Of a stretch of 64,000 nucleotides of DNA, positions 34,404 to 42,450 are shown piece by piece. The translations under genes and the position numbers were made by a program. Origin of the DNA: Streptomyces sp. Q6 (GTDB taxonomy: Bacteria; Actinomycetota; Actinomycetes; Streptomycetales; Streptomycetaceae); NCBI RefSeq assembly GCF_036967205.1, contig NZ_CP146022.1:1426001-1490000 (forward strand), read 5' to 3'. Position 1 is the first letter of the stretch, and every line of letters begins with the position of its first letter. The notes under the pieces are model-generated. The model saw nothing but the letters and a program-made list of their open reading frames with translations, did no database searches and was not told the origin of the DNA.

Positions 34404-34964
34404 GTGCTGATCACCCACGACACCCGGTGCGCGCTGGACACCGTGGTCGATCTGGTGAACACCGCACCGGAGGACGACGGCGCGGCCGACGGGCTCGCGA
34501 GCGTGGCGGCTCTGGAGGATTTCGTACGAAAGAACGACATCAGTGACGTCGGCGTTCTCACGGAGCGTGACCTGCGCGGGGTGCGCACGGTGCGTGACCG
34601 GTTCGCCGAGGTGTTCGCGGCTCCGGATCCGCGCGGCGCCGCGTCGCTGATCAACGAACTGATCGCCGCGGCGGGCACCACGCCCCGTCTGACGGACCAC
34701 GACGGCTACGACTGGCACGTGCACTACTTCGCGCCCGGTGCGTCCGTCGCGGACCACCTGGCGGCCGACTGCGGGATGGCCCTCGCGTTCTTCGTGGTCG
34801 CCGGGGAACAGGAGCGACTGCGGCGCTGTGAGGCTCCGGACTGCCGGCACGCGTTCGTGGATCTGTCGCGCAACCGCTCGCGCCGCTACTGCGACAGCCG
34901 TACGTGCGGGAACCGGCTGCACGTGGCCGCGTACCGGGCGCGCCGCAAGGAAGCCGCGGGCTGA
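34404..34964 (+). CDS. CGNR zinc-finger protein (ABATE domain)
   Basis: Predicted stress-related transcription factor of 186 residues. The N-terminal ABATE domain has the family start DTRCALDTVVDLVNTAP and a helical middle. The C-terminus is a CGNR zinc finger: CEAPDCRHAFVDLSRNRSRR, then YCDSRTCGNRLHVAAYRARR, with four Cys as ligands and the CGNR sequence itself. The GTG start at 34404 is preceded by GGGAG. It is a single-gene unit ending 6 bp before a convergent small gene. Targets unknown. Confidence 0.92.
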   Translation: MLITHDTRCALDTVVDLVNTAPEDDGAADGLASVAALEDFVRKNDISDVGVLTERDLRGVRTVRDRFAEVFAAPDPRGAASLINELIAAAGTTPRLTDHDGYDWHVHYFAPGASVADHLAADCGMALAFFVVAGEQERLRRCEAPDCRHAFVDLSRNRSRRYCDSRTCGNRLHVAAYRARRKEAAG

Positions 34965-34970
34965 GCCGGA

Positions 34971-35180
34971 TCACAGCAGCAGGAGGTCGTGCAGGGCCGC
35001 CATCATGAGCAGGCAGCCGATCACCGCCAGGAAGATCATCAGCGGTGGCTGGGAGAGCGCGAAGAGACAGCCTCGCGGCTCGGTGGAGTGTGCGGGTGCG
35101 GGCGGCGCGGGTTCGCACGGCGACGGCGCCTGCCCCTGTTCGGCGTCCAGCTGGTCGTCCAGCTGCGGTGTGTCGAGCAT
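34971..35180 (-). CDS. Small C-terminal-anchored membrane protein
   Basis: A 69-residue reading frame: an acidic, Pro/Ala-rich head (LDDQLDAEQGQAPSPCEPAP) and a single hydrophobic helix at the end (PPLMIFLAVIGCLLMMAALHDLLLL), the layout of a tail-anchored protein. No family recognised. It is convergent with the CGNR gene. It may be a real conserved small protein, but evidence is only the coherent anchor. The 205 bp between it and the next gene shows no clear feature. Confidence 0.5.
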   Translation of the reverse strand: MLDTPQLDDQLDAEQGQAPSPCEPAPPAPAHSTEPRGCLFALSQPPLMIFLAVIGCLLMMAALHDLLLL

Positions 35181-35385
35181 CTCGCCCCGAAGACTACGCA
35201 GCCCCCAGGTGACGGAGCCTCAATACGCCCGCCCACAGCGGCAGTTCGCCGGATTACGTGACACCGCGCACGGGCATCTGCGCGAATTCCCGGCCCGCGT
35301 CGAACTCCCGTACTGACAAAGGGTGTTGGAAGGGCTCCATGACACCCTTCGTCCACCGCCCTTCTCCGGTGGCCCGTTTGTGACG

Positions 35386-35841
35386 TCAGATGCCGTGCTT
35401 CTTCAGGATCGCCTCGATGTCGCTGAAGTCCTCGCTCGCCGCCGCCTTCGGCTTCGGCTGGGCGGCGGGGGTGGGGGCGGGGGTCGCGCGGGTGCTCTGA
35501 CCGAGCGAGGGGGCGGACGCGGCGGGGGCCACGGCCTCGCGCCGTGCGGCCGCCTTCGCCGCCCTGCGCTCCTTGCGGGTGCCGCCGGTACGGCGCTCGA
35601 CGGCACGGGTCACCATGAAGATCAGCCAGGCCGCGCCGAGCACACCGAAGCCGGCCCAGGCGGTGGGGCTGAACGCGGTGTCCACGACCCACTCGACCGC
35701 CCCGGTCATCACCAGGCCCAGCGGGACCAGGGAGTAGGCGGCCAGCCGGGCGGCCGCGAGGAAGCGCTTGCGGTACGCGGTGACGGCGGCGATGCCCAGG
35801 CCCGCCACGGACACGGCGGAGCAGACGGTCTCGGCAATCAT
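35386..35841 (-). CDS. Membrane protein with Ala/Pro-rich cytoplasmic tail
   Basis: Function not recognised. The 151-residue product has three hydrophobic helices in its first 85 residues (VCSAVSVAGLGIAAVTAY; LAAYSLVPLGLVMTGAVEWVV; WAGFGVLGAAWLIFMVTRAV). A very basic stretch (ERRTGGTRKERRAAKAAARR), an Ala/Pro-rich linker and a conserved-looking acidic end (SEDFSDIEAILKKHGI) follow. The start ATG 35841 has an excellent AGGAGG 7-8 bases upstream. The terminal amphipathic helix could be a protein-contact peptide. Transcribed alone, divergently from the DsbA-like gene. Confidence 0.8.
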   Translation of the reverse strand: MIAETVCSAVSVAGLGIAAVTAYRKRFLAAARLAAYSLVPLGLVMTGAVEWVVDTAFSPTAWAGFGVLGAAWLIFMVTRAVERRTGGTRKERRAAKAAARREAVAPAASAPSLGQSTRATPAPTPAAQPKPKAAASEDFSDIEAILKKHGI

Positions 35842-36017
35842 CCGGTCCTCCTGGGTTCGGGCGTTCTGGTCGCGGGCGGGCGGTCCGTCCCCTTCCATCC
35901 TGCACCGCCCGGGGGTCCACGGGCCATGGCCGAGGCCGACCTCAGGGACATCTAGGGGTCGCGCCTCCTCCGCAGGTCCAGGTTGGGCACCGCGACCGGG
36001 CCTGGGAGACTGACCCC

Positions 36018-36521
36018 ATGAACGCCCCGAACCCGGCCCCCGTCCTTGATGTGTGGTGCGAGCTCCAGTGTCCCGACTGCCGATCGGCCCTGGACGACGT
36101 CCGCGCGCTGCGTGAGCGCTACGGCGATCGTCTCGAGCTGCGCCTGCGCCACTTCCCGCTGGAGAAGCACAAGCACTCCTTCGCCGGGGCACAGGCCGCC
36201 GAGGAGGCGTTCGAGCAGGGCAAGGGATGGCCCTACGTGGAGGCCGTGCTCGGCCGGGTCGAGGAGTTCGACGCGGCGGGCGAGCCGTTCCTGGTCGAGG
36301 TGGCGCGTGAACTCGGCCTGGACGCCGAGGAGTTCGACACCGCGCTGGTCGACGGGCGGCACATCCTGATCGTCGACGCCGACCAGGCCGAGGGGAAGGC
36401 GATCGGCGTGACCGGCACGCCGACCTACGTCATCGGGGGCGAGCGCCTCGACGGCGGCAAGAGCCAGGACGGGCTGCGGGAGCGCATCGAGGAGATCGCG
36501 GACCGGCTGCTGGCCGGCTAG
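36018..36521 (+). CDS. DsbA/FrnE-like thioredoxin-fold protein
   Basis: The 167-residue cytoplasmic DsbA-family protein has the redox motif Cys-Pro-Asp-Cys in LDVWCELQCPDCRSALDDV, the cis-Pro loop in GVTGTPTYVIGGERL, and a helical insertion domain. FPLEKHKHSFAGAQAAEEAF matches thiol:disulfide oxidoreductases of the DsbA/FrnE group. With no signal peptide it probably acts on cytosolic or cofactor thiols. Convergent with the GNAT gene, with an 18-bp gap. Confidence 0.88.
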   Translation: MNAPNPAPVLDVWCELQCPDCRSALDDVRALRERYGDRLELRLRHFPLEKHKHSFAGAQAAEEAFEQGKGWPYVEAVLGRVEEFDAAGEPFLVEVARELGLDAEEFDTALVDGRHILIVDADQAEGKAIGVTGTPTYVIGGERLDGGKSQDGLRERIEEIADRLLAG

Positions 36522-36539
36522 CGCTCCGCCGCACGCCGC

Positions 36540-37364
36540 TCACAGCAGCGGTTTGTAGAGGTGGTGGAGGGTCGGCTCGTAACCGAGCGACTCGTACAGG
36601 CGCTGCGCGGGCACGTTGTCCGCGAAGACGTTGAGGCCGAGCCGGGTGGCGCCCCCGGCGAGGGCATCGGCCTCGGCGAGCAGCATCAGGGAGCGCCCGT
36701 GCCCCTGTCCCCGGTGGTCGGGCGCGACCTCCACGTCGTAGACGTACGCGCCGTCGGAGCGCTGGGCGACCCACAGCGTCCCGACGCGTTCGCCGTCGTG
36801 CTCCAGTACGCCGAGGTAGACGTCCGGGGTCGCGATGCCGTCGGGCAGCAGCGCCGCGTGGTCGCGCTCGGCCTTCGCGCGGGCGTCCTCCTCGGTGGCA
36901 CCGCGCTCGACGACGGAGCGCGCGTAGTGCTCCTTGGCATGCGCGAGCCACGGCCCGAACTCGGCCTCCGTCATGCGCCGCCCCACGCTGCCCGCGGGGA
37001 GCGCCGGTGGCCGCGCGGGCAGCGTCTTCGCCATGTTCCGGTTGCGCTCGACGTATCCGAGGGCGCCCGCGAGACGCAGCAGCGCGTGCTGCCGCGCGGG
37101 GACGGTGATCTCGAGGCGGCGGCAGTTCCAGCCGCGGGCCACCTCCTCGGCGGCGAGCGCGGCGACCGTGCCGCGGCCGCGCCCCCGGTCCCGCTCGTCG
37201 ATGAACAGGTCCAGTATCTGGGCCACGGACGGGCCGAACACCGGGTGCGTGGCGAGGTGGAGCGTGCCGACGGGACGGCTGTTCACGCACACCGCGTAGT
37301 GGCGCGAGCGTGCACCGTCGGTGGTGCGCTGGAGCGGCTCGGTCGGCCGCAGGGTCGTGGTCAT
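36540..37364 (-). CDS. Tandem GNAT acetyltransferase
   Basis: The 274-residue protein contains two acetyltransferase folds. The N-terminal one keeps a glycine-rich acetyl-CoA loop DERDRGRGRGTVAALAAEE. The C-terminal one has the full motif A VEVAPDHRGQGHGRSLMLLAEADA and the terminal NVPAQRLYESLGYEPTLHHLY. Duplicated GNAT proteins of this kind include mycothiol synthase, but this one is shorter and lacks clear MshD motifs, so no substrate is named. Single-gene unit between a DsbA-like gene and pabC. Confidence 0.88.
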   Translation of the reverse strand: MTTTLRPTEPLQRTTDGARSRHYAVCVNSRPVGTLHLATHPVFGPSVAQILDLFIDERDRGRGRGTVAALAAEEVARGWNCRRLEITVPARQHALLRLAGALGYVERNRNMAKTLPARPPALPAGSVGRRMTEAEFGPWLAHAKEHYARSVVERGATEEDARAKAERDHAALLPDGIATPDVYLGVLEHDGERVGTLWVAQRSDGAYVYDVEVAPDHRGQGHGRSLMLLAEADALAGGATRLGLNVFADNVPAQRLYESLGYEPTLHHLYKPLL

Positions 37365-37416
37365 CAGGGGTGTTCTACCCGCCCGCGCCCCGCGGACGAC
37401 AGCCGATCCGCCGGAC

Positions 37417-38238
37417 TCACGGGTCGATGTGGTCCGTGGCGCGCTCGTCCCACACCCGCATCGCCTTGGCGGTGACGGGTCCCGGGGTGTCGCCCAGGTC
37501 GCGGTCGTCGACCCGGTGCACGGCCTGGACGTCGCGCAGGGTCGACGTCAGGAAGATCTCGTCGGCCTCGGCGAGCACGGTCAGCGGCAGGTCGGTCTCC
37601 TTGGCGCCCGTCCACTCCACGGCCAGGGCGCGCGTGATCCCGGCGAGGCAGCCGGAGGCGACCGGCGGGGTGTGGATCTCGCCGTCCAGGACGACGAAGA
37701 CGTTCGAGCCCGTGCCCTCGCACAGCTGCCCCACCGTGTTCGCGAACAGGGCCTCGGACGCGCCGAGTTCGTGGGCGCGGGCGAGGGCGACGACGTTCTC
37801 CGCGTACGAGGTGGTCTTCAGGCCGGTGAGCGCGCCGCGCTCGTTGCGGGTCCACGGGACGGTGATCACGGCGGTGGTGTCGGGCCGCCGGGTGACCTGG
37901 CCGAGGGCGACGACGAGCGTGGTGCCCTGGTCGCCGCGGTCGGAGCCGAGGGGGGAGACGCCGCCGGTGTAGGTGATGCGCAGCCGGCCGAGCGGCATCG
38001 GGTTGGCGTCGAGCACGGCGGCGCAGGCGCGGCGTACCTCGTCGAGGTCGGGCGCGGGCAGGCCGAGTCCCTGCGCCGAGCGGGCGAGCCGGTCGAGGTG
38101 ACGGGTGAGGGCGAAGGGCCGTCCGTCGACCGCCTTCACGGTCTCGAAGATGCCGTCGCCCACGGTCAGCCCGTGGTCGAAGACGGAGACGCGGGCGGTC
38201 TCGGTGTCCTGGAGCCCGCCGTCGAGCCAGATCTTCAC
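37417..38238 (-). CDS. pabC: Class IV aminotransferase, probable aminodeoxychorismate lyase PabC
   Basis: Pyridoxal phosphate enzyme of 273 residues of the D-amino acid transaminase/ADC lyase fold. Family blocks: SVFDHGLTVGDGIFETVKAV, then the catalytic lysine in ALTGLKTTSYAENVVALARA. GQLCEGTGSNVFVVLDGEI and EADEIFLTSTLRDVQAVHRV follow. It should release pyruvate from 4-amino-4-deoxychorismate to give p-aminobenzoate for folate. The GTG at 38238 is favoured by GGAGGGA upstream. It follows pabB by 28 bp; the linkage to pabB supports ADC lyase over a branched-chain aminotransferase. Confidence 0.88.
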   Translation of the reverse strand: MKIWLDGGLQDTETARVSVFDHGLTVGDGIFETVKAVDGRPFALTRHLDRLARSAQGLGLPAPDLDEVRRACAAVLDANPMPLGRLRITYTGGVSPLGSDRGDQGTTLVVALGQVTRRPDTTAVITVPWTRNERGALTGLKTTSYAENVVALARAHELGASEALFANTVGQLCEGTGSNVFVVLDGEIHTPPVASGCLAGITRALAVEWTGAKETDLPLTVLAEADEIFLTSTLRDVQAVHRVDDRDLGDTPGPVTAKAMRVWDERATDHIDP

Positions 38239-38266
38239 TTCCGTCAGTCCCTCCACCGTGCGCGGA

Positions 38267-39310
38267 CTATGCGTCCCTGTACGTTCCCGACGCTACAGCC
38301 AACAGCCGCGATGCCTTCAGCTCGGTCTCCCGCCACTCCCCCTCGGGGTCGGAACCCCAGGTGATGCCGGCGCCGGTCCCGAACCGCAGGAAGGCCCCGC
38401 CCGCACCGCGATCGATCCAGAAGGTGCGGATGCCGACGGCGAGTTCCCCGGTGCCCCGGTCCGCGTCGACCCAGCCGATGCCGCCGCAGTACGGGCCGCG
38501 CGGCGCCGTCTCCAGCTCGTCGATGATGCGCAGGGCGCTGGACTTGGGTGCGCCGGTGACGGAGCCCGGCGGGAAGGCGGCGCCGAGCAGCTCGGCCCAG
38601 CCGGCCCGCTCGGGCAGCTCGCCGCGCACCGTCGACACGAGGTGGACGAGGCCCGGGTGCTTCTCGACCACGCACAGGTCGGGCACGGTGACCGTGCCGG
38701 TGGCGCAGACGCGGCCCAGGTCGTTGCGGACCAGGTCGACGATCATCACGTTCTCGGCGTAGTCCTTCTCCAGAAGGTCCGCCTCGGTGCGGCCGGTGCC
38801 CTTGATGGGGCCCGACTCGACGACCCTCCCCCGTCGGCGCAGGAACAGCTCGGGGGAAGCTGTCGCGATCTCCACGCCGTGCTCGGGCAGCCGAATCGTT
38901 CCCGCAAAGGGGGCCGGGTTCCCGCGCGCGAGGAGAGCGGTGAGGGCGTCCACGTCGGCGTCGTCCGCGACCGGCGCGGAGAGGACCCGGCAGAGGTTGG
39001 CCTGGTAGACCTCGCCGGTCGCGATGCGGTCCCGTATACGGCGCACGCCGTCCGTGTACGCGGCGTGGCCGAGCGAGGACACCCAGTCCACGGCCGCGGG
39101 CCCGTGCCAGGCGCCGGGGACGGGCGCGGGCACGGGCCGCTCCCGTACGTCGCCGAAGCGCGCGCACACCAGCCGGCCCTCGAAGTCGGCGGAGACCGCC
39201 CAGAAGCCGGTGGAGTCCAGGGCCGCGGGGTCGCTGGTCACGTCGCGGAGGTCGGTCGCGAGGAGGTCGCCGAAGCGGGCGAGCGGAGGAAGAGCGGAGG
39301 AGCCGTGCAC
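38267..39310 (-). CDS. pabB: Aminodeoxychorismate synthase component I / chorismate-binding enzyme
   Basis: Chorismate-utilising enzyme of 347 residues. Conserved blocks: ATGEVYQANLCRVLSAPV, ASPELFLRRRGRVVESGPIKGTGRT, DLVRNDLGRVC, and the C-terminal AFPPGSVTGAPKSSALRIIDELE and CGGIGWVDADRGTGELAVGIRTFW. The product, with a glutaminase partner encoded elsewhere, would make aminodeoxychorismate. It is shorter than most PabB proteins at the N-terminus. The GTG at 39310 has no ribosome site, but TAGACT lies exactly 7 bases upstream of it on the minus strand, which suggests a leaderless mRNA. Confidence 0.9.
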   Translation of the reverse strand: MHGSSALPPLARFGDLLATDLRDVTSDPAALDSTGFWAVSADFEGRLVCARFGDVRERPVPAPVPGAWHGPAAVDWVSSLGHAAYTDGVRRIRDRIATGEVYQANLCRVLSAPVADDADVDALTALLARGNPAPFAGTIRLPEHGVEIATASPELFLRRRGRVVESGPIKGTGRTEADLLEKDYAENVMIVDLVRNDLGRVCATGTVTVPDLCVVEKHPGLVHLVSTVRGELPERAGWAELLGAAFPPGSVTGAPKSSALRIIDELETAPRGPYCGGIGWVDADRGTGELAVGIRTFWIDRGAGGAFLRFGTGAGITWGSDPEGEWRETELKASRLLAVASGTYRDA

Positions 39311-39323
39311 GGTTTTGAGTCTA
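39311..39323 (-). promoter_or_regulatory. Candidate -10 of a leaderless pabB transcript
   Basis: TAGACT at 39318-39323 (minus strand) followed by CAAAACC and the GTG start codon. Transcription would begin at or next to the start codon. Confidence 0.4.
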
Positions 39324-39418
39324 TGGCCGGTGACCGGAGGGTGACCTGGGGTGCGGGTGCGCAGGTCATCGAGTGCGTACGCCGACGATCGCACCGCAGC
39401 ACGCTGCGCAAACGCGTT

Positions 39419-39447
39419 TTGGACCTCCCCCGGGAATCCGCTAGAGT
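39419..39447 (+). promoter_or_regulatory. Promoter of the tRNA Gly-Cys-Val cluster
   Basis: TTGGAC (39419-39424), 17-bp spacer, TAGAGT (39442-39447); about 40 bases upstream of the tRNA-Gly 5' end. Good vegetative match. Confidence 0.7.
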
Positions 39448-39488
39448 TCAACACGTCGCCGGGACGCGGAAGCGAAACGGAAAGACAC

Positions 39489-39561
39489 GCGAACGTAGCT
39501 CAGTTGGTAGAGCGCAACCTTGCCAAGGTTGAGGTCGCCGGTTCGAACCCGGTCGTTCGCT
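39489..39561 (+). tRNA. tRNA-Gly (anticodon GCC)
   Basis: Acceptor GCGAACG/CGTTCGC, anticodon stem CAACC/GGTTG with loop TTGCCAA (GCC), T-loop GTTCGAACC. No encoded CCA. First of five tRNAs. Confidence 0.97.
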
Positions 39562-39598
39562 CAGGATGTGGGGGATCTTCCCGAACCCCTACGCTCCT

Positions 39599-39672
39599 GG
39601 TGGAGTGGCCGAGAGGCGAGGCAACGGCCTGCAAAGCCGTCTACACGGGTTCAAATCCCGTCTCCACCTCCA
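39599..39672 (+). tRNA. tRNA-Cys (anticodon GCA)
   Basis: Acceptor GGTGGAG/CTCCACC, anticodon stem ACGGC/GCCGT with loop CTGCAAA (GCA), discriminator T as usual for Cys, and CCA encoded at 39670-39672. It is the only tRNA in the window with encoded CCA. Confidence 0.97.
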
Positions 39673-39673
39673 T

Positions 39674-39745
39674 GCGCGATTAGCTCAGCGGGAGAGCGCT
39701 TCCCTGACACGGAAGAGGTCACTGGTTCAATCCCAGTATCGCGCA
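39674..39745 (+). tRNA. tRNA-Val (anticodon GAC), copy 1 of 3
   Basis: Acceptor GCGCGAT/ATCGCGC, anticodon stem CTTCC/GGAAG with loop CTGACAC (GAC), T-arm ACTGGTTCAATCCCAGT. It starts one base after tRNA-Cys CCA. Confidence 0.97.
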
Positions 39746-39785
39746 CTGGATCTTCGGACTCCGGTTCGTTCCACAGATCCGTCCC

Positions 39786-39857
39786 GCGCGATTAGCTCAG
39801 CGGGAGAGCGCTTCCCTGACACGGAAGAGGTCACTGGTTCAATCCCAGTATCGCGCA
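39786..39857 (+). tRNA. tRNA-Val (anticodon GAC), copy 2 of 3
   Basis: Identical in sequence to copy 1; 40-base spacer of unrelated sequence. Confidence 0.97.
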
Positions 39858-39920
39858 CGCAGCACCTGGTAGTACCTGGCAGTACCCCTCGCGGAGCCTG
39901 ATAGAGTCTGGCCTGTTCCC

Positions 39921-39992
39921 GCGCGATTAGCTCAGCGGGAGAGCGCTTCCCTGACACGGAAGAGGTCACTGGTTCAATCCCAGTATCGCGCA
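39921..39992 (+). tRNA. tRNA-Val (anticodon GAC), copy 3 of 3
   Basis: Identical in sequence to copies 1 and 2. A TAGAGT hexamer at 39902-39907 upstream could be an extra -10 for this copy. Confidence 0.97.
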
Positions 39993-40002
39993 CCAGCAAG
40001 TA

Positions 40003-40030
40003 GCCCCCGGTCGATGATGCGGCCGGGGGC
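40003..40030. terminator. Terminator of the tRNA cluster
   Basis: GCCCCCGG/CCGGGGGC stem with a 12-base loop, followed by TTCTTC, 10 bases past the last tRNA. Confidence 0.75.
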
Positions 40031-40050
40031 TTCTTCATGCTCGGGGATGC

Positions 40051-40338
40051 TCAGGAGGAGAAGAGCATCCGGCCGAAGCCCTTGTTGCGGTGGTGGCCCT
40101 GGTGTCCGTAGTGGCCGCCCTGGTGCGGGGCTCCCCACGCCGGGGCCGGGGCGGACGGGTAGGCCTGTGGAGCGGGCGGGGCCGGCGGGGCCTGCTGCTG
40201 CCACTGCGACTCGAGGCGGGTCAGCGACTCCAGCTCGCCGTAGTCGAGGAATATCCCGCGGCAACCGCTGCACTGCTCGATCTGGACGCCATTGCGGTTG
40301 TACGTGTGCATCGGTGCGTGACACTTGGGGCACTGCAT
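40051..40338 (-). CDS. TFIIB-type zinc-ribbon protein
   Basis: The 95-residue protein has a zinc ribbon at its start, MQCPKCHAPMHTYNRNGVQI and QCSGCRGIFLDYGELESL (two CxxC pairs), matching the bacterial zf-TFIIB family. A low-complexity Pro/Ala/Gln and then Gly/His-rich tail (GGHYGHQGHHRNKGFGRMLF) follows and could bind additional metal. ATG 40338 starts right at the ribbon; a longer reading adds nothing conserved. Function unknown. Confidence 0.88.
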   Translation of the reverse strand: MQCPKCHAPMHTYNRNGVQIEQCSGCRGIFLDYGELESLTRLESQWQQQAPPAPPAPQAYPSAPAPAWGAPHQGGHYGHQGHHRNKGFGRMLFSS

Positions 40339-40407
40339 GGTCCGGTCAACTCCTCGCCGTTCGGCACTGCTTCGCCGGAACACTTCCCGGCTTCCGTCTC
40401 CCGCACC

Positions 40408-41358
40408 CTACTTGGCGTCGCCGTGTCCCAACTGGGGCGGTACGGAGACCATTCGGACACAGGCGTCGATCACGGCCTCCTCCACCTCGTCGAGCGCGCG
40501 GTCCGCCTCGGTGGCCTTCGTCACGGCGAGCGCGGCGGTCTGGACGGTGAGGGCGCGGGCCGGGACGTCGAGGGCCGGCCAGGGGTCGGGCAGGCCCAGT
40601 TCCTTCGCGCCGCCCGTGCGCCGGTACGCGCCGAGGAAGCGCGTCCAGTCCTCGGCGGGCAGCAGGCCGCAGGCGAACCAGGCCGCCGGGCGGGCCAAGT
40701 CCCAGGCGGGATCGCCGATCCCGAGGTCGTCGACGTCGATCAGGAGCCACTGCGCGGAGTCGGCCGGGTGGCGGACCAGCTGGCCCAGGTGGAGATCGCC
40801 GTGGCACAGGGCCCGCGCGTGGTCGTACGGGGCCTCGTCGCGGGCCCAGGCGGGCAGCGAGCGCCAGGCCCGGCGGATCGAGTCCGCGGCCGGGTGGTCG
40901 GGGGCCGTCGCGCGGAGGCGGGCGAGGGCGCGGGCCGCCTTCGCCGGGCCGCGCATCGGGGGCAGCGCGTGCGGGAGTTCGACGGTGGGGGTGGTGTGGA
41001 GGCGGGCCAGGAGGGTGGCGGCGGCTTCCCAGGGCGCGTCCTCGGGGTGGTCCGGGTCGACGGGGGTGCCGTGGGGCCAGAAGGTGACCAGGCGGTCGTG
41101 GAGCGGCGACGCCGTGGGGCGCAGGGGTGGCAGGAGGACGCCGGAGAGGGCCGGGTGGGCGGCCACCGCGACGCGCAGGGCGAGTTCGGCGGGGTCCGTG
41201 TCCGGGGCGTGGGCCTTCGCGACGGTGTCGCCGTGCCGGACCACGGTGGCGTCGGCGCGGTCGGCGAGGGTGGTGGCGCCGCAGACGCAGGAGATGCCCG
41301 TGGGGTGGGCCTGGCCTCTCACTCGGGCACGGAGCGCGGGAAGGATGGGCGTGGTCAC
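40408..41358 (-). CDS. APH-fold phosphotransferase
   Basis: The 316-residue kinase-like protein is of the aminoglycoside phosphotransferase/choline kinase fold. Catalytic loop ALCHGDLHLGQLV (His-Gly-Asp) and metal-binding LLIDVDDLGIGDPAWDLARP are intact; the N-lobe has DATVVRHGDTVAKAHAP with the ATP lysine. GTG 41358 is preceded by AGGGGA. Most actinomycete members are housekeeping small-molecule or metabolite kinases, so no antibiotic resistance is implied. It lies downstream of two small membrane genes in the same direction. Confidence 0.85.
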   Translation of the reverse strand: MTTPILPALRARVRGQAHPTGISCVCGATTLADRADATVVRHGDTVAKAHAPDTDPAELALRVAVAAHPALSGVLLPPLRPTASPLHDRLVTFWPHGTPVDPDHPEDAPWEAAATLLARLHTTPTVELPHALPPMRGPAKAARALARLRATAPDHPAADSIRRAWRSLPAWARDEAPYDHARALCHGDLHLGQLVRHPADSAQWLLIDVDDLGIGDPAWDLARPAAWFACGLLPAEDWTRFLGAYRRTGGAKELGLPDPWPALDVPARALTVQTAALAVTKATEADRALDEVEEAVIDACVRMVSVPPQLGHGDAK

Positions 41359-41429
41359 AGTGTCCCCTGGTGTGATGCGTGGTCGTGCCGAGCCTACGGC
41401 GCCGGGCTCCGCCGTCCGGGGGAAAAGGC

Positions 41430-41465
41430 AATGCCGCGTGCAGCTCCCCAGCTGCACGCGGCATT
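41430..41465. terminator. Hairpin between APH-fold gene and small membrane gene
   Basis: Perfect 15-bp stem AATGCCGCGTGCAGC/complement with a TCCCCA loop; about 90 bases past the stop of the gene at 41553. Likely terminator for that gene. Confidence 0.7.
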
Positions 41466-41552
41466 TGTGCCGTCCGCCGCACCCCCGTCCCCACGGGGTT
41501 TCCTGGCCGGATGTCCCCGCCCGGACCGCTCTTCCGGGCCTGGAGGCGCCGC

Positions 41553-41759
41553 TCAGCGCCCCAGCATCACGCCCACGGACGACGCTTGTGTGACCATCGC
41601 GTCCCAGCCGCCGAAGACGACGACGAGAAGGGCCGCGAGGGGGAGGACCATGGCCGTGGCCACCAAGGGGTGACGGCGGCCGGCCGCGGGGCTGCCGAAC
41701 GCGTCGGCCCTGCCGATGCGTGCGCGGAGCGCTGTCGTCCGCGATGCCGTGTCCGCCAT
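41553..41759 (-). CDS. Small single-pass membrane protein
   Basis: A 68-residue protein with a basic cytoplasmic head (TTALRARIGRADAFGSPAAGRRH) and one membrane helix (PLVATAMVLPLAALLVVVFGGW). No family recognised. ATG 41759 is preceded by GGGAGAGG. The AT-richer stretch just upstream probably contains its promoter. Single-gene unit with its own terminator. Confidence 0.7.
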   Translation of the reverse strand: MADTASRTTALRARIGRADAFGSPAAGRRHPLVATAMVLPLAALLVVVFGGWDAMVTQASSVGVMLGR

Positions 41760-41978
41760 GGTCCTCTCCCGGTCAAACTCTTGAGTTCTAAAGTCTGTGT
41801 CCTTGATCTGGTGGCAGCGGCGGGTGCCTGACCTCGGGGGACGAGTGCTGCACCCGCCGCTTGACCTCAAATCTATGGGCGGCGACGACCCGGGTCGTCA
41901 TGCCCTCGTACCGATTGCCGGGCCTCCCCGAGGATGAGCGCTCCCACGCCGTGTACTCCCCTGGGTGGAGACGGGGTC

Positions 41979-42251
41979 CTAGGTCTCGGGGTCTTCCCGG
42001 AGGGGGCGGCTCTTCTCCGCCGCCTCCGACGCCTCCTCCCGCGGAACGGGCTGCTCTACCAGTGCGAGGACCCGCGTCGCCATGAAGCGCGCGGTGCGCA
42101 CCACAGAGCCGGAGCGGGTGACTTCGCTCACTTCCACGACTCCCCTGCGCACCGCCGTCTCCACTCTGCGGCCCGCCCTGCTGGCCACCACCTCGTACGT
42201 ACGCGTCGTGTCACCGGCGTCCACGACTATCTCGACCCGATCGCCCTTCAT
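41979..42251 (-). CDS. Small conserved-type hypothetical protein (90 residues)
   Basis: A soluble, beta-rich basic/acidic protein: MKGDRVEIVVDAGDTTRTYE, then VVASRAGRRVETAVRRGVVE and SVVRTARFMATRVLALVEQP, with a charged C-terminus. The pattern of alternating hydrophobic residues suggests a small beta-barrel, but no family is recognised. ATG 42251 has GGGGGA upstream. Divergent from the Ser/Thr kinase across 199 bp. Confidence 0.75.
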   Translation of the reverse strand: MKGDRVEIVVDAGDTTRTYEVVASRAGRRVETAVRRGVVEVSEVTRSGSVVRTARFMATRVLALVEQPVPREEASEAAEKSRPLREDPET

Positions 42252-42450
42252 GGGCTCAATCCCCCTTCTGCGACGGGTGGTTGAGGATGCGCGCGCCCTC
42301 AAGCCGCCCTGTTTCCGCGCTCCCTGACCACCTTTCAAGTTTCCCACCCGGCACTGACAATCGAATGGGACGAGAGGGCGCGGCCTCTGCGCGCACCCGG
42401 GCGCGGAAACGTAAGCTGTGGCTCGTCAGACGGACCGGGCAGCAGCGGGG

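Noticed and set aside
40408-41358. Aminoglycoside resistance gene
   Set aside because: Only the general APH fold motifs are present; nothing points to an antibiotic substrate and the neighbourhood is housekeeping.
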